Assembly: GCA_010015805.1 (NCBI GenBank)
Contig: ML978123.1
Span: forward strand, 2,542,001 to 2,606,000
Length of the DNA stretch: 64,000 nucleotides
Reading direction: 5' to 3'
Source of the DNA: Rhizodiscina lignyota
Taxonomy: Eukaryota; Ascomycota; Dothideomycetes; Aulographales; Rhizodiscinaceae
The notes beneath the pieces are model-generated. The model saw nothing but the letters and a program-made list of their open reading frames with translations. It was not told where the DNA came from and searched no databases. Within the stretch, counting starts at the first letter, position 1; the number at the start of each line of letters is the position of its first letter. Below, one piece after another: positions 22,616 to 34,200 of this stretch. A program made the position numbers and the translations under genes.

Positions 22616-23941
22616 TCAATCTTTAGAGCTATCATCTTTCCATCGCCATAGACAAAGCAGCTTATCGTAGAAGCTTGTCGAAATGATGTTACGTTCCCCA
22701 TCCTCTTTCGACGGTTGTATGTCACTACCATAATTCATACTTTGATGTTCTTCAAAACGTGCGAGGACATCGATCGACCAGTCGTCACGTTGCTTCCGTA
22801 TTTCAACAATGCGTGCTCCTGCATGCATGCAGCTCGCTAGAACAACCACGCGCATATCGGCATGGTCTGCAGCAACCCCCGACGATTGAGATCCTTCAAT
22901 GTACTTCAAGCGCCAGACACCGCCTCCGAGATTCAGTTCCGCAAGGATTTGTCTCCTGAATTGTTTGCTGGAAACAATACGGATTTTGTCGTCGTAGCTT
23001 CCCGTGATTATAACACCTCGAAGCAGAGGCAAGATTGCAGTAACTCCCGCAGTATGAGCTTTCCTGTCGACCCAGCGAGTGCATTCATCTCCACCGAGGA
23101 AGTCTTGGTCCATACTGGCACTGTACGCTGTCGTATCCGGCTCGTCTGGTAACGAATGACAACGCAGAGTGCCGTCATCGCCTCCCGAGAACACACATTT
23201 ACCATCTACGCCGAACACGACAGTCCACGCTTCGAGTCCATGAGTGATCAAATCAACTTGCCAAATGATGTCGGGAATGTCTTCTGAGATTGGACCGTAC
23301 GTGAGCTGGCATAATCTCACTTGCCCAGTGGAAAGAGTTACGGCCACAACATCACTTCTGTTTGGGTGCCATACGAGAGAGAGCACCAAGGTATCCGACG
23401 AGGCTACGCGGAATTTTCGAGGTCGGTCATTCTGAGGTCCTGAAGCTGCCAAATCATGCAATTCAAGAACGCCAGTGGATGTGGCGACGCAGAGCCGGTC
23501 CTTGGGCTCTTCTCGCTTTATTGGCCGAAAGTGGAGATCCAGGACAGCTCCATTTGTATCAGCCTTGTGAATTTCTGTTCTAATTTCTATCAGTCGGCGT
23601 GATATGCGAAAAGCTGCAACGCGTTTAACGACAGCATGCCGAAATTGAGCGGATTAAGACAGAAACGGATGACGTAGTTCGAGAGCTACAAGTTTCTTCT
23701 TGGGTAGCGTTCAGTCCATTTGGAGCCCTTACATGTTGTCGCCACTCAAGCGGAAATACACCAGCTCTCCATGACGCGTCTGGGGCGTCGAATTTTCTAA
23801 GGTCGCGTCCGCGCTGTGGCCTGGAGTTTGTTCCAAGACGTATGTGCCTACAACAAAAACATCGGGAAACAACGCAGAGAACTCAATGCAACTTGGCGGA
23901 GCTTCCAGTATCAAAGATTTCAGTGGCACAATAGATGCCAT
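22616..23941 (-). CDS. DPH7: Diphthine methyltransferase DPH7 (WD40)
   Basis: Exon 1 runs 23941-23733 (MASIVPLKSLILEAPPSCIE then F-V-V-G-T-Y-V-L-E). The rest is one frame from about 23600 to 22616, with A-V-L-D-L-H-F, V-A-T-S-T-G-V-L-E-L, FSGGDDGTLRCHSLPDE, TGSYDDKIRIV, GGGVWRLK and STSFYDKLLCLWRW. These are WD40 blades in the order of DPH7/WDR85 (yeast Rrt2), which demethylates methylated diphthine on eEF2 during diphthamide synthesis. The donor AT|GTAAGG at 23732 is good, but the internal acceptor between 23730 and 23600 is unresolved: simple joins give stops, so an extra small exon, around 23700-23610, is likely. The gene is tail-to-tail with the permease. Confidence 0.78.
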
Positions 23942-24186
23942 TTACCTGATCATCCACATGTAGAGCAACAAACGCTATTGTAGTCCGTACGGAAGTTTGA
24001 AAATTTGGTACATATGTATATCAGTAAGAGCTGACTCATCATTGCCAAGCATCACGGAAGCTTCGTCTTCCAAACCAGCTCGAGTAATCTCCACCAACTA
24101 ACTTATCCGAGCGTAATAACTTCTTCTTTATACCTCGCAACAGCCCAATCAACCTTGAAAACCTTCCCCAAGCCCGCCCTAGTATA

Positions 24187-27100
24187 CTATATCTTCTGCT
24201 GGTCCTGGTGCTTCTCGACAAGCATCACGTTGTAGAGCGGATAGTCTCCGACATCTACCCTCGCTTCGTCTCCGAAATACTCTGTCTCTGAAATTATAAT
24301 AAAGTCCTTCCGGGCTCCATCAACATCATGTCCAGCATGCAGTTTGACTTTACCGATTACTTTTCTTCGCTCATCTACAATTTCGGTCTCGTCAAACTTG
24401 ACCTCTACCGTCTCTGGAGGGGTTTCCAAGTTTGAGCGGATCTGGTGCTGTTCTATTCTCTGAATCGGCTTTCCCAAGGTGAATGCCGCACGCTGCGTAC
24501 GGAAAACAAGATATTGCTGGTTCACCTGTGGTAATTCCCACGAATGGGTAAGACCCTTGTGAAATGTGGACCTTGATGCTTCCCAGTGAAGGACAGTTCC
24601 TGGCAGGTCTCTCGGTCCCCATAGTTGATCTCCTCGTGATGTTGGAGCTCCTGATCGCTGCTTATCTCCTTGCGAAGCTAAAAGCCCGATCTCGATAATA
24701 GAAGACGCGGCAGTAAATTTCTTGCGCGGAACCGGTGGCCTGCCTTGAGAGTTGAGGCTTCCAGCACGCACCGAGAGACTGTTAGGCTTCTCTGGAACTG
24801 CTGGTTTCCGCTTGACTGCATACCATCGGAGCATGGGCCGCATACGTTCTTGCTGATCCATTGTAGCCGCAGGATGTATCAGTTTCACCAGGCGCGCGGA
24901 CTGCCAGTCTGTGCGGACTTCAAATGTCTGTTCGTATCTAACGGCGCCAATCCAACTTGCCCAGGACCATGATGGGAACGGCGCTTCCCCCTTCGAAATT
25001 TTTCTACGATCCAGGATACCCACGGGTTGCCATAAAAGAGCAACATCGAGAATGGCTTGGGGTAGGCCGAAGTGGGACGAACATCCAAATGCCCGATTGA
25101 ACGACGGCAGCACACCTCCAAGTGCGTTCAGAGCGTCATCGTTTTTGGTCATATCGCGTTTTGTGTAATCCTCTATGAGGTCGACATATTTCTTGAAAGC
25201 GATCGGTCTCTCCATATGTGCTCTACCGTTGGAATCGACGCGAACGCAATAATCAAATCGGAACTTTTTGGGAACCACAGTCTCTGGGAGCAATGATTGG
25301 AAGAGTGGCGATCCATGCAGATGCTCCTCGTTCATCGCGGAATCTTTCGCTGTCATATCCTCGTATGCAACAGTGGCTCGACAGTGCCAGGTCATGAATC
25401 CTCGGCTGAAGACGAGAAGCCTGCGAGACAACAACTTTTCCTGGAGCGTCCACGCTCTCCCATCCCATGGTATTAGCTTTTCTTTAGGAGCAATTGGAAG
25501 TAGAACATTGATGTTTGGCAGTATCTCTCTAGCAATTTGCCTTGGATCACATCGGGTCCGAAACAAGCCAGCATCAGCGCCTTCCCCGTCAGCCGCGACG
25601 ATTGTGAACTGGGCATTCTGGTAGATGTACTCCATGTTGCCAATTTGAGCATGTATTTTCCGCCTCATCGTCCTGTACGATGCATAACCGGTCCACAAAG
25701 AGGTATCGCATTCCGGCTTCTTTCACAACACGTATCGCATCCCGAATAGTTGTTGGGAGAGAAATTCTGCTACTCGAGAGTCCACCAAGTGCCATAAACT
25801 GCCCTTCCGTCTGGATTTTGAGCTGGACACACGACCTGTGGGAATATTTGCCCCATACATAGCTCAACGCTACGTATTCGAAGTTCCGTGGACGATTATT
25901 TGACTTAACGAGGCACTCATCTTCCACGTCGATCAACCGGAATTCGACACTGCTACGCGACCCAGCTTGCGCTTCGCGTTGCAGTGAGGACGGAATAGGG
26001 CATTCGGTATGACAGTCAGCGCAGTGTTTGTGCCACTTACTTATCAAGGAGAAATCAATCTCCAGAGTAAGAAGTTTCCCGTAATGCAGATTTTTCCCGT
26101 CATCTTGAACAAGATCCGAAGCAATGCGAAGATTGAATTTGCTGAACAGCATCAGTGTAGAGCGAGGTTTCCGACTGTGGCCTGTCAATGCGACGGTAAT
26201 GAGCCCGCTATGAAGCCGGATATCGAGAATGCATGGAGGAGGTCTGCGACTCTGCGCCTTTGCAAGCATTCCAGCCGTAATACTTGAGTCGACCGCTTCA
26301 AGTATTGCCCTGTCTTGGAGCGATGCTTCAGATACCAAACCAGCTCTTAGGCCAGCTGTTGCAGAAAGAGCAGCAATGTCGGCTCCTTGCTCTAGGTGTC
26401 CGTCGCTGATTTGTTCTGGGGTATCGATGTCCTCCTCGGGGCGCTCGCCAACCGCAGTACCATGGGCATCGGGATCGAACGTGCGATCTTTTTTATCGGC
26501 ACTAATCCCGAACGGCCACACCGTTTCATGCTCGAAGTGCTCTCTGAGTCTGCTCATAAGACCACGCTTCGAAAGCCAATCTCGAAAGTTGACACCTTGA
26601 AGCTTAGGAGGGAGGTGATTTCTCACTTCATCGACTCGAAGCGGGTCCTTATTTTTGCATAGGTCATCATCTTCGATACTCAACGATTCACACAACAGCT
26701 CACAGAATGGACACCAGCTATGACAGATCAATGCCCGTTAAAGTGGCCGTAGGCATCGGTAGGAAGAGTCCCCAGTCACTTGTCCGGGTAAAAATTCGCG
26801 GAAAGGCAATCTCTGACAATCTGCGCACAGTCTCTTCTTCGAGGACATTCCAAGGTGCCGAGGGACATCTTTCAGGTCTTTAAATGTTCTCTTTGAGAAT
26901 GTCACTGTGCCATTGCTGATTTCCACTAAGAGATTCTTAGCATCGCCGATGTTCCACTTCACAAACAAGCCAATTATCTTATTCCTATCCCCAGCCTCAT
27001 TTTCGTTGATCGTCTCCTGGTGGGTCTGCGTATCGGAGAGCGCGGTTTCGGACGACACTGACTGTCTAGGCGATGTGCCGGGCGATAGAGCAAAGAGATC

Positions 27101-27388
27101 AGTGGGAGATCTCAGTGTCGTTCTTGAATCAGTTGTAGTCGGCGACAGAGCACTTTCAGAGGAATACCGGTGCGATCGTGTCTGTTGCGAAACAGAGGAC
27201 GAGACGGTTGATGACAAGTGGACGGACACTGCTTCTAATCCATCCCTATCCTGCGCGTATTGGGTCTCTCTCTCCGTCTCGTCGGCGATCGTACGTGTCG
27301 TAGTGTAATAAGAACGGATCCTGGGACGATCTGATGAGGACTCATTGGAACTCCCGATTGATGGCCGGCCAAACAAGTTCCACGACAT
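24187..27388 (-). CDS. HET-domain (heterokaryon incompatibility) protein, frame broken
   Basis: Three successive minus-strand frames: 27388-26738 (MSWNLFGRPSIG, Ser/Thr-rich, then L-C-A-D-C), 26731-25660 and 25660-24187. The HET domain is clear: Y-V-A-L-S-Y-V-W-G, LPTTIRDAIRVVKEAGMRYL, F-V-D-R-L-C-I-V-Q-D-D-E in the second frame, then I-G-N-M-E-Y-I-Y-Q-N-A, W-T-L-Q-E-K-L-L-S-R-R in the third. The switch falls inside the conserved core at a TTTT run (25656-25659): one base too many, no intron possible. The first junction (about 26700-26780) also has phase-incompatible splice sites. Intact family members trigger cell death upon allorecognition. This copy is either a pseudogene or carries assembly errors. 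A C-terminal region of about 330 residues has no recognised domain. Confidence 0.75.
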
Positions 27389-28210
27389 TATAAGTCAGAA
27401 TCAAGGAAATTTAATGAGAGGTATCGTGATCCAGAAGTAATATCGAAAAGTGCTTGCTTTCTTCGCAATTCGAGTGTCATCCACCGACCGGAAACGAACC
27501 TTGGTCATAAATCAGGTCATGCATCGAACAGATAAGGCAACGACTGACAAACAGATCCCCCTGCTTGCACGGCTGAGAGGGGTTTCAAAGGGATGCAGAT
27601 GATTGCGCCTCAGTGCAGGCGATTGAAATGGATTCGCATGCAATGTTCCATCATTGAGCAGGCGGGGAGAGGAGATTGGGAAGTCTGCATTCCGCATCGT
27701 GATACCATGCATGGAGTGCATGCATACATTGTTTCATGCGCGCCAATGTTGCCCAATAGACTGAACGTGTTTGTTGACGCCATGGAGGCAAACGACTGCG
27801 CCGCAACGTCGCGGACGGTATCGAGCAGGTATGCGCCTTGAACCGGCATACCGATTGTTAGTGGAACGCACATCTCTTGCTGCAATAGTCACCGGTCAAT
27901 GACCCTATGATATGAGGATGTCTGGGAACGCAAGTCTGCCTGGCGTTCTTCTAAAAGCCCTACAAGGACTGTGATAGTTCTTCGCGAGCGAATAATAAAG
28001 GTCCCGGAGATCAGTCGACTTAGGGGTTCAATGTCACCTAGGACTAGGTGGGGCATATCCGGAACGTGATTGGGTCGTTCGTTCATAAGGATCTAGCTCT
28101 TTCGCAGAGCCTCTCAGGGTTTGGGAGCCATCTGGTGCATCTACAAGCATAAAGCCGAGAAAACAAATCCTCTTCTTGGCTAGCTATCTTGGGTATCAAT
28201 GTCAACCACC
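27389..28210. other. Intergenic region (HET / UTP20)
   Basis: 820 bp upstream of the HET gene and downstream of UTP20. It contains an imperfect ATGCATG palindrome near 27706-27727. No gene was recognised. Confidence 0.45.
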
Positions 28211-31200
28211 TTACCAACCACGCCTCCGTCCTCTCATCTCGTGATTTCGCTCCTTCCTCTTCTCCTTCGCATGCTCTCTCTTTTTCCGCTTCACCGCCGC
28301 GACTTTCTCAGGCATGCTGACAGCCTCGATACGTCTCTTGGTCCTCCTCTCTTCGCGCCTCTCCTTTGCGGCAACCTTCACCTTGCTCATACCCGCGAGA
28401 TATGCCTCTGTACCAAGCTTCTCTTGCACTTTATTGAGAAGCTCCCGGGCATTGTCCTGAAGCGCACTGAATGTCGAGTTGAAGTCAGCATCGTGACTAG
28501 TGAGATGGGTAATGGACGGATCGGTTAGGTTGTGGAGAGCACGTAAAACTGGCGGAAGGCTGTCTTCAAGGAGTTCAGTTTCGACATTGGTACAGAGGCT
28601 CGTAAGAAGCTGCATGGCTCCCAGGTGCGGCCGCAATGCTGGAGCGCGAGGTGCAGTCGGTGCCCGACGGAGAACGAAGGCCAGTCTACTGATCAGGTAA
28701 CGAATGGCAGTCTTCCTGCCTCGCTGGTTCTGTTCCTCCGAGTCCGACATCTCATCTTCGCTATCGACGCCGTCCTCTTTGTCTTCGTCGTTCTCGGAGG
28801 CGGGGTCGGAAGCTTCTCCTGGCACCCAGGTGAGATGATTCGCAGCAAAGCACCTGCCCATGAACGCCAAATTCTTTACTGCTTGGCTGATGAGCTCCTC
28901 ATTCGGCTCGGGTTCGGGAGTCGCTATGAAGCGGATGTTGGCTCTCGTGATTTGGAACATCTGGTCTTTGTCGAGTCGAAGGCCGCCGGAACCAAGCAGA
29001 GGTACAGCGTTGAATGACGAACTCTTTGCATTATTCGCGGCAAAATCGGCGAGGTAGAGACCTACGAGTTTGGCAGCAACAAGTCTGACCCAGATATCGG
29101 GGAAGAACTGGGATTCGCGAATAAATGACCAGAGATGACCCTTGTCTGGTGTAAATGCGCTATTTGAAGCAGCTTTGTTGTTAAGCTTGACGTAGCTCGC
29201 AACTGCCTTGAGAGCAAAATATACTAGCTCGTCATTTTCAGGATTGGGATCCTGAGTTGCCTCTTTTAATAATGATCTGGCCGATTTGATGAACGCGGGA
29301 CTCTGCTCGGCGTTCTGCTGCTGCACGTCAAGATAGGCACTCCAGCATCGGAACCCAGTTTGTCGAAGTGTGGGATTATCGTCCTTCTTCGTCCACTCGA
29401 GGACCATGTCGAGAAATCCTTTCCTCTTCACGTCATTTGCACGCTCGAACACATCTTTGATCAGGATTTCTGCGAACGATCGGCATTCTTCGGAGTCGTC
29501 ATTGACGAGTGTCATGACAAGTGGAAGGAATACCATATCGTGGATCTCATCGATCATCTTCACCCCGTCGATAGTCTTGTCACCAGACTTAGTCAGAAGA
29601 AGATGTAAAGTCTCCATAACAGACTGCCTTCCCTCGGCATGCTCGAAGCTGAGATTCTTGACAAAAAACCCAATGTGTTTCTCGAATAGTCGCTTGGTGT
29701 GCAGGTAGTCGGGGGTCATGAAGAAGGCAAAATAGACGTCTCGAGCTAACTTTCGGGATTCCCGAGAATGACTTCGTACCATGATGGCACGCACTTGATC
29801 TGCGATTTCGAATACTTCGGGAACGACGATGCGACGATTAATGACAGCTCGAACAAAGCCGAATGCGGTGCTCTGACGATCCACAGATTCTTCCAGGTCA
29901 TTCTTGAGAGCTCGCAAGAGGAACGCGACATCATTATCGCGAATTACAGTATCCTGTCGTTTCTGTAGGATTTCTGAGGCCATACGCAGGGCAGCTTGTG
30001 CAGCCTCCGTATGAGTTGAATGTGCGTCTCGAACCACTCGCATAGCTTCTCGAGCATACACCATTGCGTCTTCATCAAGCTTTTCGAAGGACTTGACAAC
30101 TCTGATGATCGAAGCGACCAATCTCATTGCCGCAATCTTGACGTCTTCTTGTGCGCCCACAATAGCATCTCCGATGAAATTCATGAAACCAGTAAGGTTC
30201 GCGGGAGATTGTAGTTCTTCATATTTCGGAATGATATCACGCATGACTTCAATCGCGAAACGTACAAGCCTGCTCGTTTGAATAGTGGTTTGGGATCGAC
30301 TCGATGCTTTGCTGGCTACCTTGGCATTGCTCAGGTACCGCTTCGTCTTGTAGTCTGCACCAGGGGTGGGTTGCACGTCAGACTTGTACGCCTCGCTCCA
30401 AACTTCGTAGCAAAACACAAGCATTCCTCTGCCAGCCGCAGCCTCATTTTTCACGAGGCCACGGCGAAATCTACGCAGCAGCTCATCGATCTTGTTGACC
30501 ATTCGCTCATCCAACTTCTCGAACAGCAGCATTTGGATGGGTCGAACAAGGTCGATTAAATGGGGAATCGTTGTAATCTGTGCAATCAACTCCATCGAGT
30601 CATAGCTCTTGCTGCTCTTGACTTCCTTCATCTTGCTAATGTATTCTTCGGCGTCTTTTTCTTGGCCGGTGACTCCGAAAATATCGTCCATGATGATCGT
30701 GATAATGTCATTCAGACAATAGTCGAGATCTCCTAGTTTGAAGTTTGATGACGTGGAAACAAGAATCGAATGAACTGTAAATGACAGGACATGCAGTTGA
30801 TAGCCTCGTTGCAGTGAGCGACGAAGTTCTTTCAGAACGAAGCCAAAGTACGCTGGGCCGATAAGGGTAGTGATATCGGCCAATGTTCTCCTCGTTAAAT
30901 CTCTTGATTCTTGCGATCGACTTCGAAGTATATTGCTCAGGTCGGTCAGCATCGGTGATAACCGCATGCTGAATTCAGCTTCTGGGAGCAAGCGGAGAAT
31001 TTTTGCGATCGTAATTGCAACTGGAACTCTCCGAGCAACTGTCGTTTCGTCCTTATGATGAAGGTAACCCGATAGCTGAGGCAGAATACTCTGCGAAAGC
31101 TCGTCCGAGAGCTTCTCCGCCTTTGGTGCCGTCTTTGAGAGCTTGCTTGGAACATTGTTGTCGTCATTTCCGGTAGACTCTCTGTCCTCCGCCGCTCGGC

Positions 31201-34200
31201 ACAGCGCATCAACAAGCACTCCAAGGAGCTTCATCATCGTCTTCTCAAGCTCCGCCTTGCTCTCAATGTACGAACTATACCTCTTGATGAGAGCACGATA
31301 TTGCGGCCATTCAAGCCATTCAGACAAAACTCCAATTGTCTCGATAGCTTCCTTAATCATGTTATGCGCATTTGCATCTCCATCTTCGCGCGTATCGAAA
31401 ACAAAATGCTCAATGAGCGGGATGAAGATTCGACTAATGTTGCCACTTGAGAGTGCTCCGGTTTGGGCCTCCTTCGCAAGGCGCCGAAGTGCGCGGAGCC
31501 GCCTGTGTTGCTGGATATGCAGGATATTATTGAAGAACGATGCTTCGTCGTCATCGCCAACGAGTAGCACCCGCATGTCTTGGATGCTTTCCAGTTCTTG
31601 ATGACATTTCACGGTATGCGCCAGGGCTGCCAAATACTCGTTTCTCACAAGCTCAGAGGATGACTTCTGCAGCCCCTTGTGGATGGCAGGGAGTAGGGTC
31701 GCTTCGATGAATGAGAGGAAATCTTGGGGTGCTGCTGCAGAAGCCTCAACGAAGCGTCTTAGGCAGAGAGATGCATTTGCTCGTATCATATCCTCATCGT
31801 CCTTGATGAAGAAAAGCAAATTGTGGACAATCGGAGTCCATTGGTTAAGATCCCATGCTTCAGAATTCAGCCGGATTGTCTCAAAAGCTTCCTGACGTCG
31901 CTCGAAATCCGGCTCGTCAAGCCGTGACTCGGAGAAAGCATTAAGTCCTTGAGACACGGTGGCAATCTCCTGGAGTGATTTTGTAGATCGGACCAGCAAT
32001 TCGAATAGATGCGACAACCGGATCCTGCTATCCTGGTCCTCGAAATATGCGAACAGGGGTCCAAGTGCAGAGTAAATCTGCGGAGCAACCTTGCGGCTTA
32101 AGGTACTTCTAGTGTGATATTCGCCTTGATCGTCCCGCATGAAAACGGACTCAAAGTTGAGATGAATTGCCTCAAGGCCATCCGCAGAGGAATCTTCATG
32201 GGGATCCAAAGACGCAAATATTGGTGTGAGAGCACGTAATATCTCGCTCTTCGTCTTCGGGGGAACTCGCTTAGGCGGTTGCTGCAGAAGAAACGTGAAC
32301 ACCTCGATCAACCCCATGCACTGATCCCTCGGGATAAACGGTGCCAAGGCTTGTACGGTCGCAACTGCGAGGTCCAAGACGTCTTTAGGTGCATGTCCTC
32401 GTAATACGGCCTCAACAGCTTTGAGAAGCCCTTCACCATGGCGCTCCAAGGCACCTCCGATAGCCGGTGAATCACTGGAGATGGTCGTCAACCTTGTGAC
32501 CAATTGTAGAACAAAACTCTTGACATGATCTTTTGCTGACTCGACCATCAGACATTTTGCGATCTGCGGGAGGACGTCGTCATTGTATTTGAACAGGAGA
32601 TGGGCTGTCTCGGGGGAAGTTGCCCACGCGCCGAATAGCTTGAGCATACCAGATATCGAATGCGCCGTCTCCATTGGCAGATTTGACAACCTTGGATTCA
32701 CGACTTTCTCGAAGATCGCAGGCATGTAGACTACCCAGTCTAAGTCCGGAAACTTCTCGAAAATCGCAACCAGGCATTGCAGGCAGAGCTGCCTCACAGA
32801 TCGGGCCAAGCTATTTGCTTCGCTCGAGTCCATGGCAGCTGTAGCACTGAACAAGGAGAACAAAATTGGTTCGATCAGCCTATCAACGAGAGGTCTGAAG
32901 GTGGTCCCAAGAGTACTGAGCATGTCTTTCAACATGTTGAGCAAGCCTTGCTGCTTTCTCAATGTCATTGGTTCCTTCTCAAGCTCTTGCTCGTCCACTT
33001 TGCCATCTGAGATCAGTTTGAGATCGTCGAGAGGACCGAGTGCGATAGACAAGAATTTCCCAAGATTCTCGTCTCCAAACCTCGTCAGGGCACTAAAGAC
33101 TGCTTTTCGTCGTGATTCGAGGCCGCCACCTTTCGTTGCCGCTCCACCCCTGGCGATCATTCTCCCATATAGCAGTCTCAATAACACAGGCATGAGCTCT
33201 TCGCGATGGTCCTCTTGGATGGAACTGTCTTCATTACCAACGTCCAGAAAGACTGAGAGTTGTTCACGAAAACGGTCGTCATCCAGAAGGTTGAAAAGTT
33301 GCTCCTTGTAACGTTCAATAGCTGGATTCTTCCAGGCTAGCAGTCCCTGGAGAGCTGGCTTCTGCAATTCACTATCTCCGTTGGATAGAAGCAGGAGCAA
33401 TGCTGAATAGACGCTCTCAGACTGATAGAGGACACGCGGATTGTTGAATGCTGCCAAAAGTGAAACCATCGACTTTTGATCTTTACGGTTCCAGCGCTGT
33501 TTGCTCAGTGTTGTTGACGAGGTATCTGCCTCTTCTCCACTCCCAGTGATGTCGCCATCATTGTTATCTGTGCGCTGTGTCCAATCAAGAAACATCGGCA
33601 CAAGGAGTCTCGACTTCTTTTCTGCCAGCTGTGGCATGACTTGGAGAACGCGCAGGGCCTGGCCACGGCAGGCTGTTGTGACCTCTGGAATCTGTCTATG
33701 CTCCTTCTCAAAACGATCCTTCAGCTGCTCTTTAGCAGTCCCAATCATCTCCAGGCTCTTCACATGCAATTCATCGACCCTTTCCAAGTTGGAGCATTCA
33801 AAATCTGTATAGAAACGCCCCCTCTTCGAGTCCTCTCCCTGGTCGACTTGCTCATCGTGCAGCTCATACCATTCAGCTTCACTACCTTCAATCCATCGCA
33901 GAGCGAGTTGTATAGTGACGTCTTGGCCTGCTCTGGTTTCGCAAATATCTTTGAGCGCTGTGCACAAATCACCCCATATTTGCGTCAAATGCACATGCAA
34001 AAGACCGAAGCAATACGTCGGAATCGCTCTACTTAGCCAATGATGGGATGCAACGCCTGGATAGGAAGCAGCCAATCTGCGAATGTGCATAGAGATTAAA
34101 CGCATAGATTGAAGGTCGAAAGGAGACTCCTCGATCGTAAGAGCCGTCTCTAAAATTTCCGATTCTGCAGCCTCTTGAAATTTCAGTGCGTGCTTAAGAC

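Noticed and set aside
27700-27730. ATGCATG palindrome cluster
   Set aside because: Short and single; no evidence of a transposon end or regulatory role.
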